The notes under the pieces are model-generated. The model ran no database searches. It saw only the letters and a list, made by a program, of their open reading frames with translations, and had not been told where the DNA came from. The position numbers and the translations under genes are program-made. DNA of 64,000 nucleotides, taken from NCBI GenBank assembly GCA_039989855.1, contig JBDXGZ010000008.1, positions 186,001 through 250,000 on the forward strand. The letters are read 5' to 3'. Origin of the DNA: CALFVT01 sp039989855 (GTDB lineage Bacteria > Pseudomonadota > Alphaproteobacteria > Caulobacterales > Maricaulaceae). This document shows positions 25,702 through 35,053 of this stretch, one piece after another. The stretch's first letter is position 1. Each line of letters starts with the position of its first letter.

Positions 25702-28476
25702 TTATGGCTCCGGCGCGAGGGGGCCGAGCCCTTCGGGTTTTTGTCCAAGCCGTTCAATCAAAGCAGCGGCGTGTACTTGATCTGCTTTATAATTCCCCGA
25801 CAGAGCATACATGGCAATATTGACGCCGAAACGTAGGCTATATTCGCGTTGGCGGACGATATCGTTCTCAAGCTCGATATAGGCCACATCGTCACTGTCA
25901 ACGGCCCATGCGGCTGCGAGGTCATTCCCTGTAATGATAACGGAGCTTACCCCATCGCGGCTAGAGGCGGATGTGTTACGGTCAACCCAGACAGGGCCCA
26001 TGGCCCATCGTCCAGGGAAGCTATCGAGAAGATAGAAAGACTTACGGATGACATGGTCTTCAGGGACTTTGGTTAAAGACGGCATGTCAATTTGCGTCCC
26101 AAGAAGGGCAAGTCCGGGATGTGTTGCGCCGCCTAGGAATGAGCGGTCGCCGTAATCTTGCGTATCAATTACTAGCGTGCCGCCAATGGCCATATAGTCG
26201 TTGAGCTTCGCAGCGACGTTCGGGTTAAGTTCAGTAAAATCAGCAGCGACAGGCCAATAGATAAATGAGAAGGGGACAAGATCATCCGTTTCAAGATTAA
26301 TCCCGCGCACGCCGACAGGCTCTATGGTCGTGCGGTTGTTAAGAGCGGCGGAGACCCCGCGCATAGCGTCTTCACTGATTTGGTCTACGCGGCCATTTCC
26401 TGTTTTGATGTATCCAATATGGAGATCAAGAACCACGTCGGGCGCGTCTTGGGCAAAACTATCAGGGGCAGAACCAAAGAATATAGCAGCCATCATCAGC
26501 GCAGCGGCGGATTGCACGACAGACGGCACAGCGGCAGGGTGGCGCAGACGTAGGCGGCCCGAGGCGTAGAGTGAACATAAGACGTCAAAGGCCAGTGCGA
26601 CGAGCGCCAATCCTAATAACCATCCGATAATATTCTTGTCGCGTGTTTCGCCTAATTGCTCCGTCGGGAGGCTATCAACGGCGCTATTCACGTCATAAAG
26701 GGTCGGATCGGAAATCATATTGCGAGCCTTAAGTCTTTGGGCTTGGCGGTAGAGACCTGAGGGGTGTTGGCGCGATATAGGCGCTGTCTCGGAATTGGCA
26801 ACTGAGAGGTTCGCGGCTTCAATCGCGGGGCTATCAAGTCGTCCACTGGCGGTGAGGACGCGCTCGGGCGACCAATCACCTTCGCTGGCCACAGCCTTGC
26901 GGCTGGATTGTCCTGCGAGGGGCAGAATGCGTCTTAACATCTCTACATATAATCCACTTAAAGCGAGATTAGACCAATCGGGGCTGGCGGTGACATGGAA
27001 TAGAACGATTTGCCCTAAACCGCGCGGGGCTGCGGTCACAATTGGGGAGCCGTCTACAAGTCTGGCCCATGTGAAACTATCAGTTTCAGCCCCCGCTAGG
27101 GCCATAACTTGTTTCTTGATTTCAATATCATCAGGAATAGGGAGGCCAAAGAACGGGCTTTGACTTTCAAAAGAGGCGATGTTTTGTGGATCTTCCCACG
27201 TTAAAGCCCCGCCAAAGGCGCGTCCACCATTGTCGCCGTCACGAATTTGTACGGGCAGTAGCTCATCAGCGCGTTGGGCTAATTTTGGTCCTGCAAAGCG
27301 AATAAGCAAGCCGCCTGTTTCCACATAGCTGACAAGTTCGGTGGTTATGTTACGGGCCACATCTGGCATGATGATAATCTCTGGCGATAGGCTGAGCAGA
27401 TAATCCAAATCCCCTGTAAATATATCAGCAAATGGTTTCAACGCCGATTGCGTATAGAACGGCTCTGACAGGAGCGGCGATGCTGTATCTTCGCTTGGGG
27501 CTAAAAGGCCAATAACGGGACGGCCCCAACTATCATCGAGTAATTTGACGGCCCCTGCGGAGCGCGCATCGGCGCTGCGTAATTGCGCGACGCGGCGGCG
27601 GAGGTTGGGCGGCAGGCGGAAACGCGCTTCGGAGCGCTCTTGATTGGGAGCAAAATTGATAGTCTCGCGGGCGATAAGCCGTCCGTCGCGCCCAATGGCC
27701 TCGATGACAGAACTGCGCGTGCCTTTATGTTCGGGACGGTGCCAAACCGTTTGGAATCCGTCCGCCGTTTCTGAAACCTCACCCGCGATTAGAGGGCGCG
27801 TTGTTTCAACGGGCACAATACGAGTGACCTTGGCGGCGCTTTTAAGTGTCTCGGCACTATCATTCATGGCGAGCGTATCAAGTCCCGCAGAGATCCAAAT
27901 CACTTCGGTTTCAGACATGTCGAAAGTCGCGCGGTTATAATCCAATACCTCTTTGACGTAAGGGCCGTCAAATGTAAGGGCGTCGGGGAATATGGTTTTA
28001 AGTCGATTGATCGCTTGATCGGCGGGAACGAAATTAGATTGTGTGTTTTCAGTGCTTGGGCGGGTCGTTGTGATTAGGCGGACTTGCAAATTTTTACGGC
28101 GCGCATCCATCAAGCGCGCTTCGGCTTCTTTACTCATAGCGTTCCAATTCGCCCCAGTGGCCCAATGGGTGTCTAAAACCAGAGTGATTGGACGGTCATT
28201 AATGCCTTCGGCTTGTTGAATAATCGGCAAGCTCAGGGCGAAGACAATCAGGCTGACCAGACCGAGGCGGAAAATTAGTAGCCAGAGCGGTGTGGCATTG
28301 GGAGTTTCTTCTTCGGTCTTCACTTTTTGCAAGAGACGAAGAGGTGGAAAGAACATTTTACGTGGGCGGGGCGGCGTGATTTTCAAAATCCACCAGATAA
28401 GCGGCAGACTTAAGAGCCCTAATAACGTCAAGGGCGCCAGGAGCGTTAGGCTCCCCAAACTTACGACAAAATTCAT
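25702..28476 (-). CDS. BatA-like / DUF4159 membrane protein
   Basis: 924-residue protein combining an N-terminal BatA-type membrane domain (PLTLLGLLSLPLIWWILKITPPRP and a second helix near residues 65-85), a vWA-like and amidotransferase-like middle, another membrane segment near residue 620, and a C-terminal DUF4159 domain (VVLDLHIGYIKTGN, PFSFIYWPVA, YMAIGGTLVIDTQDYG). Such fusions are standard in alphaproteobacterial MoxR-DUF58 operons. It overlaps the DUF58 gene by four bases (ATGA). Role in envelope stress or complex maturation is inferred from Bat/MoxR families only. Confidence 0.85.
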   Translation of the reverse strand: MNFVVSLGSLTLLAPLTLLGLLSLPLIWWILKITPPRPRKMFFPPLRLLQKVKTEEETPNATPLWLLIFRLGLVSLIVFALSLPIIQQAEGINDRPITLVLDTHWATGANWNAMSKEAEARLMDARRKNLQVRLITTTRPSTENTQSNFVPADQAINRLKTIFPDALTFDGPYVKEVLDYNRATFDMSETEVIWISAGLDTLAMNDSAETLKSAAKVTRIVPVETTRPLIAGEVSETADGFQTVWHRPEHKGTRSSVIEAIGRDGRLIARETINFAPNQERSEARFRLPPNLRRRVAQLRSADARSAGAVKLLDDSWGRPVIGLLAPSEDTASPLLSEPFYTQSALKPFADIFTGDLDYLLSLSPEIIIMPDVARNITTELVSYVETGGLLIRFAGPKLAQRADELLPVQIRDGDNGGRAFGGALTWEDPQNIASFESQSPFFGLPIPDDIEIKKQVMALAGAETDSFTWARLVDGSPIVTAAPRGLGQIVLFHVTASPDWSNLALSGLYVEMLRRILPLAGQSSRKAVASEGDWSPERVLTASGRLDSPAIEAANLSVANSETAPISRQHPSGLYRQAQRLKARNMISDPTLYDVNSAVDSLPTEQLGETRDKNIIGWLLGLALVALAFDVLCSLYASGRLRLRHPAAVPSVVQSAAALMMAAIFFGSAPDSFAQDAPDVVLDLHIGYIKTGNGRVDQISEDAMRGVSAALNNRTTIEPVGVRGINLETDDLVPFSFIYWPVAADFTELNPNVAAKLNDYMAIGGTLVIDTQDYGDRSFLGGATHPGLALLGTQIDMPSLTKVPEDHVIRKSFYLLDSFPGRWAMGPVWVDRNTSASSRDGVSSVIITGNDLAAAWAVDSDDVAYIELENDIVRQREYSLRFGVNIAMYALSGNYKADQVHAAALIERLGQKPEGLGPLAPEP

Positions 28477-29363
28477 GACGTTACCTCACCAGAGAAAGCG
28501 CCGTAAAGCGCTGTTAGGGCAGGGAGCGGTGAACTATCCGTATAATGACGCACCAGAGGCCATCCTAAATGTTGTGCTAGATCATCAAGGGCGGCGAGAT
28601 GAGCATTGAACACCCTTTGATATTCTTCTTTTGCGCGCTCCGCCCGACCGACCATAAAGGGCAGATCATTCAGCGCTCCCGGAAGGCGAAGCTCCATGCG
28701 GCCTTTAAACGGGAAATCCCGTTCTGATGGATCGACAATGTGCAGCAGCACACCTTTGGCAGGACGTGAAGACAGTTGCGACAGGGTTTTCGCCAATGTG
28801 TCTATGGGCTGCAAAAAGTCTGAGGCGAGAAATAGTTTAGCATGGGCGGGAATAGGGTGATTTAAACCCTCTGTATTATCTTTACCAGACGCGAGGGCTT
28901 GGGAGACCCGCTCCATGCCGATACGCCCTGTTTGCGGACGACCTTGCGCCCCCATGACAGCGCAGCGCTCTCCTGAGCGGGTGAGCAAAGCGGCAAGCGC
29001 CAATGTGAGAACTTTGGCACGGTCTGATTTAAGCGGAACTTTAGCGGAGGCACTCCAATTCATGCCGGCATTATTATCGCTCCAGAGCCAGACGGACTGT
29101 GCCGCTTCCCATTCATTATCACGCACATAGACCTCTTGGCCACGCGCTGTGCGCCGCCAGTCGATTGTATTGGCTGTGTCGGAGGTATCATAAGGGCGGT
29201 ATTGCCAAAAGGTTTCGCCTTGGCCTGCGCGGCGGCGTCCATGCGCTCCTTGCGCGACAATTGCAGCCACGCGTTCCGCCTCAACCAAAAGAGAGGGAAA
29301 GGGCGCAGCAAGAGCTTCGGCCTCTTGGCGGCTACGGAGTATGTTACGCAGAGCAGGAGCCAT
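28473..29363 (-). CDS. DUF58 domain protein
   Basis: 296-residue cytoplasmic or membrane-associated protein of the DUF58 family, the usual partner of MoxR ATPases. The conserved region GETFWQYRPYDTSDTANTIDW..TARG is visible at residues about 45-75, matching the DUF58 signature (E-x-R-x-Y-x-x-G-D-x-x-R-x-I-D-W type). AKLFLASDFLQP suggests a vWA-like fold downstream. Second gene of the operon, six bases after moxR and overlapping the next gene by four bases. Confidence 0.87.
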   Translation of the reverse strand: MAPALRNILRSRQEAEALAAPFPSLLVEAERVAAIVAQGAHGRRRAGQGETFWQYRPYDTSDTANTIDWRRTARGQEVYVRDNEWEAAQSVWLWSDNNAGMNWSASAKVPLKSDRAKVLTLALAALLTRSGERCAVMGAQGRPQTGRIGMERVSQALASGKDNTEGLNHPIPAHAKLFLASDFLQPIDTLAKTLSQLSSRPAKGVLLHIVDPSERDFPFKGRMELRLPGALNDLPFMVGRAERAKEEYQRVFNAHLAALDDLAQHLGWPLVRHYTDSSPLPALTALYGAFSGEVTS

Positions 29364-29369
29364 TCAGGA

Positions 29370-30359
29370 TTAAAGGTTTGCTTTCAACTTATTGATAATG
29401 CCCTCAACGCTTTCGCCTTCGGCGCGCGCCGCGAAACTAATCGCCATACGGTGACGCAGGACAGGCCCCGCAAGGTCAACTACATCGTCAATAGATGGAG
29501 AGAGGCGGCCTTCGATAAGCGCTTTGGCACGGGTGGCGAGCATAAGCGCTTGTCCCGCACGCGGGCCGGGCCCCCAAGAGACATGGTTGCGAATGAAATC
29601 ATGCTTGGATTGGTCAGGCCGTGCATTGCGTGTCAGGTCTAAAATAGCGCTGACGACATTTTCGCCGATAGGTAGTTTGCGAACAAGTTTTTGCATATCT
29701 TGCAATTGCTTGGGCGTGATGACTTTTTTCGCAGAGGCTTCTGTTGCGCCAGTGGTGGCCAAGAGAATTGTCTTTTCCGTTTCAAGGTCAGGGAATTCAA
29801 CATTCACTTGTAAGAGAAAACGGTCAAGTTGCGCTTCGGGCAGAGGGTATGTGCCTTCTTGCTCAATCGGGTTTTGTGTCGCGAGGACATGAAACGGCGC
29901 GGGGAGGTCATGGCGTTGCCCTGCGACGGTGACGAACCGTTCTTGCATGGCTTGCAAAAGCGCGGATTGTGTGCGTGGACTGGCGCGGTTGATCTCATCC
30001 GCCATCAAAAGCTGTGTGAAGACAGGGCCGGGGATGAAACGGAAACTACGTTTGCCTTTCGCGCCTTCTTCAAGGACTTCGGAGCCGATAATATCAGCGG
30101 GCATAAGATCGGGGGTAAATTGGACGCGCTTATTATCAAGGCCCATGACCGTCGCGAGGGTTTCCACGAGAAGGGTTTTCGCCAATCCCGGTACGCCGAC
30201 AAGTAATGTGTGTCCGCCCGAGAGCAGAGCCGCAAGGGTGAGGTCGACCACACGGTCTTGGCCGTAGACAACTTGCCCAATGGCTTCTTTGGCTTTGGCC
30301 AAGCGGTCTGCCGCTGTTTGGGCTTGTTTTTCAATTTGTGCAGAGGGAGTCGCCGTCAT
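29370..30359 (-). CDS. MoxR-family AAA+ ATPase
   Basis: 329-residue AAA+ ATPase of the MoxR group, thought to act as a chaperone with vWA-domain proteins. Walker A is GVPGLAKTLLVE, Walker B LLMADEINRASPRTQSALLQAMQE, sensor 1 LATQNPIEQEGTYPLPEAQLDRF, and the lid domain contains SWGPGPRAGQALMLATRAKAL. First gene of the four-gene Bat-like operon, divergent from the DUF1285 gene with about 100 bases between them for both promoters. Confidence 0.93.
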   Translation of the reverse strand: MTATPSAQIEKQAQTAADRLAKAKEAIGQVVYGQDRVVDLTLAALLSGGHTLLVGVPGLAKTLLVETLATVMGLDNKRVQFTPDLMPADIIGSEVLEEGAKGKRSFRFIPGPVFTQLLMADEINRASPRTQSALLQAMQERFVTVAGQRHDLPAPFHVLATQNPIEQEGTYPLPEAQLDRFLLQVNVEFPDLETEKTILLATTGATEASAKKVITPKQLQDMQKLVRKLPIGENVVSAILDLTRNARPDQSKHDFIRNHVSWGPGPRAGQALMLATRAKALIEGRLSPSIDDVVDLAGPVLRHRMAISFAARAEGESVEGIINKLKANL

Positions 30360-30461
30360 ATCGCTTGTTTCTTTGCTTAATTATCGTCCCTTCACGGGAT
30401 TTGCTGTAAATTACTGTTTAGACACTATCGGAAGTTGGGCCGTTAACGCTATAGAAAATGC

Positions 30462-31076
30462 ATGCGTGATTCATTAAAAGACAGCAAGCCCACATTTGAT
30501 ATGTCACAACTTATTGAAGCGGCCCGTCAACAGGCGGACGGGAACGGAGAACGTCCCGTAGATAAATGGAACCCAACTCACTGTGGTGAGATGGATATGG
30601 TAATCAAGTCTGATGGCTCTTGGTGGCATGACAGTACGATGATTACGCGGATGCCACTCGTCAAGCTTTTTGCCTCAATTTTGCGTAAAGATGAGGACGG
30701 TCTGACCTATTTGGTGACGCCTGTTGAAAAAATCACGATCCGTGTAGAAAAAGCGCACTTCCTTGCGACGCAGCTTCATGTGGACACGAATGATGACGGA
30801 ACGCAGCGCTTTGTCTTTACCACCAATATGGAAGAAACAGTGGCGCTGTCATCGCAGCGTTCTTTGATGGTTGCCACTGATCCTGATACATTAGAGCCAA
30901 CGCCGATGCTGCGGGTGCGGGGAAGGCTTGATGCGCTGCTGACGCGCTCGGTATTTTATGATTTGTTGAATTACGCCGTAGAGCGCGTAACGCCTGAGGG
31001 GAACCAGCTCGGTATAGAGAGCGAAGGGCATTTTTATCCTTTAGGGCCAGCGGGTGTGCATGAGGTTGACGCGTGA
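30462..31076 (+). CDS. DUF1285 domain protein
   Basis: 204-residue protein of the DUF1285 family, whose function is uncharacterised. The family pattern is visible in VDKWNPTHCGEMDMVIKSDGSWWHDSTMITRMPLVKLFASIL and in YLVTPVEKITIRVEKAHFLA. It is the first of three genes (DUF1285, NUDIX, CCA) divergent from moxR, an order conserved in many alphaproteobacteria. No clear ribosome site precedes the ATG. The end overlaps the NUDIX gene by four bases (GTGA). Confidence 0.86.
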   Translation: MRDSLKDSKPTFDMSQLIEAARQQADGNGERPVDKWNPTHCGEMDMVIKSDGSWWHDSTMITRMPLVKLFASILRKDEDGLTYLVTPVEKITIRVEKAHFLATQLHVDTNDDGTQRFVFTTNMEETVALSSQRSLMVATDPDTLEPTPMLRVRGRLDALLTRSVFYDLLNYAVERVTPEGNQLGIESEGHFYPLGPAGVHEVDA

Positions 31077-31726
31077 GCGAATTTCACCCGCCTGATGTCC
31101 AAGACCCGCATATATCCACCTTTGGGGTCTATGATGATCCGATGATCAAAAATGTCTTGTCTGCGGTTTTACCCGTCAGTAGCTTGTTGGGGGATGATGA
31201 GATCAAACGTGACAATCAACGTGTCGCGGCGGTGATGATACCGCTCGTGCAGCGCGAGGATGTCTGGAACGTCATTCTCACGCAGCGCCCAGATACGATG
31301 CCGTCACATCCGGGACAGATTGCCTTTCCAGGCGGGAAGCGAGAATTTGGGGAAAGCACGCTTAATGCGGCCCTCAGGGAAACTGAAGAAGAGATCGGCA
31401 TAGACCGCCATTTCGTCACCATTGTCGGGCGGCTACCGTCGTTTAATGTCATCTCGAAATTTCGCGTCACACCTTTTATTGGGCTGATTGATCCTGAAGC
31501 TGTGATTACGCCTGACCCTTATGAAGTTGCCGATGTGTTTGAGGTTCCGCTGACCTTTTTAATGACACCCGATAACCATGTGGAACGAACGGCATTTTTT
31601 GACGGTAAGGATCATCTTATGATCGACATGCCCTTTACGGGAGAGGATGAGGTGTTTCGAAATATTTGGGGTATGACAGCCATGACCATATACCGCCTTT
31701 ATCAGCGCGGTTTTAGCGGCAAATAA
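31073..31726 (+). CDS. CoA pyrophosphatase (NUDIX hydrolase)
   Basis: 217-residue NUDIX hydrolase of the NudL/CoA pyrophosphatase type, splitting CoA and its derivatives into phosphopantetheine and 3',5'-ADP. The CoA signature HPGQIAFPGG precedes an intact NUDIX box (GGKREFGESTLNAALRETEEEIGI region). GTG start with GAGG seven bases upstream, overlapping the DUF1285 stop. Second gene of the three-gene unit. Confidence 0.9.
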   Translation: MSEFHPPDVQDPHISTFGVYDDPMIKNVLSAVLPVSSLLGDDEIKRDNQRVAAVMIPLVQREDVWNVILTQRPDTMPSHPGQIAFPGGKREFGESTLNAALRETEEEIGIDRHFVTIVGRLPSFNVISKFRVTPFIGLIDPEAVITPDPYEVADVFEVPLTFLMTPDNHVERTAFFDGKDHLMIDMPFTGEDEVFRNIWGMTAMTIYRLYQRGFSGK

Positions 31727-31784
31727 ACGTCACCGGGATCATTATGTGTTATGAAAATTAACCTTTCAAATCTATGAGGGCCCC

Positions 31785-33017
31785 ATGAAACTTGATCCAA
31801 AAAAACATAATTGGTTGCAAAATGAGGCCGCGACGGCTTTATTTGAGGCGTTCCCTGAGGGGACATTACGATTTGTCGGCGGTTGCGTTCGCAACGCGCT
31901 GATGGGTTATGATGTTGGCGATATTGACCTCGCCACACAGCTCGAACCAATGCAGGTAATGGAGGTTTTACGCGCCGCCAAAATTAAATATGTTGAGACG
32001 GGCCTCAGTCATGGTACGTTAACGGCTGTCATCAATGGCGTTCCCTATGAGATCACGTCTTTACGTAGAGACGTAGAAACAGATGGCCGCCGTGCAGTCG
32101 TGAGCTTTACGACAGACTGGGCGGAAGACGCCCAGCGTCGTGATCTGACGGTGAACGCGATTTATGCCGATCAAACAGGTGCGTTATTTGACCCCACAGG
32201 TGAAGGGCTTGCAGACTTAGAGGCGGGGAGGCTTCGCTTTGTCGGTAAAGCCTCGGAGCGGATTGAAGAAGACTATTTACGCTTACTGCGTTATTTTCGT
32301 TTTGTCGCATGGTACGGCGGAGACGCACCGCTTGATAAAGAGGCTTTGACGGCGTCGCGGGATTTGAAGCGCGGCCTTAAAACGCTCTCAGCTGAACGTA
32401 TTTGGAGTGAGCTGAAAAAGCTCCTCTTAGCCCCAGACCCATCGCGTGCGGTTAGAATTATGTCGCAGCAAGGTGTACTTGAGACGCTCCTGCCCGAAGC
32501 GAGCAATGCCCAAGGGCTAGAGCTTTATGTCAAAATCGAGCAGCGCGAAGGGTTTGCACCCGATCCTTTGGCACGGCTTATGGCCCTGAGTGCGCGGGAT
32601 TCGTTTCAAATCGCAGGGCTGGCAAAACGTCTTAAAATGTCGAACGCCGAGAGCACGCGCCTCCGCGCTTGGGCGGATGATGACGCAACGCTCGATCCTT
32701 ACGCCGATGACCGAGAGAAATTTCAGATGTTTTATAAATCAGGCCAAGCCGTCATCATTGACCGTGCGCGCCTGCGGGCTGCGGGTGAGCCCGACGTGAT
32801 ACAGTCGGCCCATTGGATCAGTCTGGCAGAGCAGGCCGCGAGCTGGACACGACCAGAGTTTCCGCTCTCAGGTAAAGACCTACAAGCGGCAGGGGTTGAA
32901 GATGGCCCAAAAATGGGACGCGCGATGAAAGCCCTCGAAGCCCTCTGGATACGCTCAGGATTTACAGCAGATAAGGATAAGCTCTTAACGGCCTTGAAAA
33001 TGTTTGGCCTCTCGTAA
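31785..33017 (+). CDS. cca: CCA tRNA nucleotidyltransferase
   Basis: Adds or repairs the 3' CCA of tRNA. 410 residues of the class II polymerase-beta-like family: FVGGCVRNALMG and VGDIDLATQLEP give the catalytic GG and DxD residues, RRDVETDGR and DAQRRDLTVNAIY complete the head and neck, and RLLRYFRF marks the RNA-binding domain. GAGGG lies just upstream of the ATG. It begins about 58 bases after the NUDIX gene, so it could be co-transcribed. Confidence 0.94.
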   Translation: MKLDPKKHNWLQNEAATALFEAFPEGTLRFVGGCVRNALMGYDVGDIDLATQLEPMQVMEVLRAAKIKYVETGLSHGTLTAVINGVPYEITSLRRDVETDGRRAVVSFTTDWAEDAQRRDLTVNAIYADQTGALFDPTGEGLADLEAGRLRFVGKASERIEEDYLRLLRYFRFVAWYGGDAPLDKEALTASRDLKRGLKTLSAERIWSELKKLLLAPDPSRAVRIMSQQGVLETLLPEASNAQGLELYVKIEQREGFAPDPLARLMALSARDSFQIAGLAKRLKMSNAESTRLRAWADDDATLDPYADDREKFQMFYKSGQAVIIDRARLRAAGEPDVIQSAHWISLAEQAASWTRPEFPLSGKDLQAAGVEDGPKMGRAMKALEALWIRSGFTADKDKLLTALKMFGLS

Positions 33018-33040
33018 CTGACGAAATGAGAGAGGGCGCT

Positions 33041-33718
33041 CTAAACCATAGGTGCGCCTTTTACGGCGTGCCAGACGTCATTAAGAGCGATGAAATCACA
33101 GCTCTCATCTGGGTCGCGGTCTTTATCAAGGTCAGCGGGTGAATTGCGGGTGATGATAATGCCCAGAACTTCGCCCGTATCTAATGAGCGCACGCGCCCG
33201 CCGCTCATGCCTGTGACCACAGGTTCATCTGGGGTTTCAATGTGCATAATCCATGTGCCGGGGCTGCGTTGGAAATAGACCTTGCCGCGCCGTTGCTCGA
33301 GTGTACGCGCGCCTGCGGGGTAGCCTTCGGCGACAACGGCTTCGCCAAGTTTAGGTGCGCGCGGCGGCGCCGCGGGAAGGCGGCAACCGATCACCGCTGC
33401 GTCCAACCCGTCAGGCCATTTAATCAAAGCTCCAGACGCAAAAGGCGGGATATGGTCTTGCGCGTCGGTCATGCAATGCCCCGCCGTGACCCACCCGTCC
33501 CAATGAGCAAAGAAACTCGCGTAGCATTGAAAGCGCGGTTCGTTAAAGAAGTGCCGCCGAACCTCCCCGCTTGTGTCTCTGCTATCTGTTTCGACGATAG
33601 GAGACAGAGGAACCATATCCGCATGAGACTTCGGTGTCTGCGGCGGCACGACCTGAATTTGCGGCGTGGGTTGCGGTGCGGGTGTGCCTGTGAGGCGACG
33701 AAAAAAGCGTGACCACAT
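33041..33718 (-). CDS. Trypsin-like serine protease
   Basis: About 226 residues of trypsin-like peptidase type. The presumed triad is His in VTAGHC (residue about 80), Asp in DGLDAAVIGC, and Ser in TGMSGGR; the usual GDSGG is GMSGG, as in several bacterial trypsin-like peptidases. A Pro-rich N-terminal stretch of about 50 residues precedes the domain; MWSRFFRRLTG gives no clear signal peptide, so location is uncertain. ATG 33718 is chosen over the longer frame because GGAG lies five bases upstream. Convergent with cca. Confidence 0.72.
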   Translation of the reverse strand: MWSRFFRRLTGTPAPQPTPQIQVVPPQTPKSHADMVPLSPIVETDSRDTSGEVRRHFFNEPRFQCYASFFAHWDGWVTAGHCMTDAQDHIPPFASGALIKWPDGLDAAVIGCRLPAAPPRAPKLGEAVVAEGYPAGARTLEQRRGKVYFQRSPGTWIMHIETPDEPVVTGMSGGRVRSLDTGEVLGIIITRNSPADLDKDRDPDESCDFIALNDVWHAVKGAPMV

Positions 33719-33800
33719 ATGGGCTCCAATCTTGACTTTAACTCTACCTTCCGACAGCAAGATAAGTAAAGTCAATTCATGATCTGATAAAGAGTGTTAT

Positions 33801-34352
33801 ATGCGCGTGGTTAAACTATCTCTCATCCTGTTAGGGCTTACATTTGGCGGAACGTCTTGCGCCGCTAATTATAGCGCCGCGCAGCCGACGACCGGCTCAT
33901 CCTCGCTAAGTTCAACACGCGCTATCCCGCGCCATGTCTCGGGGGAACCTATGCCGTTCTTTGCAAGCGATGACGCAAAAGCTGATTTGCAGGCCACCCT
34001 CAATAAAGCTGCCCTGTCAGGGAAAAAACCGCTTGTCGTGATGGGGGCCAATTGGTGCCATGATAGTCGTGCGCTCGCCGCTCATTTTGAAAAATCTCGA
34101 TTTACGTCGCTTTTGCGGGCGCATTATGAACCTGTCTATATTGATGTCGGTCAGAAAGACCGAAATGTGGATATTGCCCAATATTATGGCTATGCGCCGA
34201 TCGTGGGTACACCCACGGTGATTATTCTCTCCCCACAAGGGGAGCTATTAAACCGCACCACAGCCCCGACGTGGCGCAATGCCGCCAGCCGCTCTGAACG
34301 CGAGGTCTATGAATATTTCCGCGCCTTTGCCCGTGGCCGTGAGGCGGAGTAG
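33801..34352 (+). CDS. Thioredoxin-like exported protein with a single active-site Cys
   Basis: 183-residue exported protein with a thioredoxin fold. The N-terminal signal is followed by GGTSCAAN, which could be a poor lipobox or a signal peptidase I site. The fold is marked by PLVVMGANWCHDSRALAAHF and, later, the cis-proline segment GTPTVIILSPQGEL. The active site is C-x-x-S rather than C-x-x-C, so it should not be a classical dithiol oxidoreductase. It follows the divergent trypsin-like protease gene. Function inferred only as thiol chemistry or a chaperone role. Confidence 0.75.
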   Translation: MRVVKLSLILLGLTFGGTSCAANYSAAQPTTGSSSLSSTRAIPRHVSGEPMPFFASDDAKADLQATLNKAALSGKKPLVVMGANWCHDSRALAAHFEKSRFTSLLRAHYEPVYIDVGQKDRNVDIAQYYGYAPIVGTPTVIILSPQGELLNRTTAPTWRNAASRSEREVYEYFRAFARGREAE

Positions 34353-34388
34353 GGGGCAGGGGAAGGCTAATTACCCATACCGTACACT

Positions 34389-34593
34389 CCGTCGAAGGAC
34401 GGGGTCTTTACGAACCTATGTCTGGATTTTCGCCATAATTTGTCCCTATGAAAACAGGGACGGGACTGCGCGGAGAAGGAAATGTCCAAGGGTGACGGGT
34501 GATAACCCAAGCTGCTCACCCCTGCGAAGGCAGGGGGCTCTGGTCTTGGTGCAGAAAATAATGATAACAGCGAGATCCGTGCCTTCGCAGGGG
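34389..34593. repeat. Short palindromes with a conserved GAAG loop
   Basis: Three related elements: CCGTC-GAAG-GACGG (34389-34402), CCCCTGC-GAAG-GCAGGGG (34519-34536), and an inverted, one-sided copy TGC-CTTC-GCAGGGG (34580-34593). They look like REP/palindromic intergenic elements of the CCTGCGAAGGCAGG kind frequent in alphaproteobacterial genomes. They lie in a gene-poor stretch and may act as mRNA 3' structures. Confidence 0.6.
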
Positions 34594-34599
34594 TAAACG

Positions 34600-35050
34600 G
34601 AATTAAGAAAACACCTTAGATATATCCCCGTCTTAAGTAATGGGCCTATCTTAATATCGTTCCTTATTCACGGACGGACAATCGCGCGTTAGTTTGTTTG
34701 AATGAGGACGGTTGGCGCTATAATCAGCAGGGTTAACGACCTCGCCAGAATAGCCGGACGCCTTGTAAAACCGTCTTGGGGTCGAAAGGCTCTAAAGGCG
34801 CGATGGGAGAGACCCCCTCACTGTCCGAGGCCTTTGAAAAAGCCAACCGCTATGAGATGTTAGGCGCTTATAGCGCTTAAGTCGTATGCAAAGTGTCAGG
34901 CGGCGTGTGTCTTGTAAAACATTAGAAATTTGGAAGCCATCAAGGCACACCATCTTATAGGCTGTCCTTATTTTTGGATCACCTTGCACCGAAAGGTGTG
35001 GGAGGTTTTGACGATCCTAAATAAAGTCTGTACCCGTAACCTTGCGCTTT
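34600..35050. other. Gene-poor stretch with possible decayed coding remnants
   Basis: No convincing intact gene. Two short forward segments look coding-like but are cut by stops and lie in different phases: one ends ETPSLSEAFEKANRYEM at about 34800-34880, another reads LDHLAPKGVGGFDDPK just before a TAA at about 35020. An ATG at 34702 opens a frame of about 55 codons (MRTVGAIISRVNDLARIAG ...) with no support. This could be a degraded gene, but I cannot identify it. Confidence 0.3.
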
Positions 35051-35053
35051 GGT

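Noticed and set aside
33000..33045. Possible terminator after cca (CCTCTC ... GAGAGAGG)
   Set aside because: The loop is long and no T run follows, so a terminator call is not supported.
34792..34989. 65-codon open frame on the minus strand in the gene-poor stretch
   Set aside because: No ribosome site, no domain, and it overlaps forward segments that look at least as coding-like.
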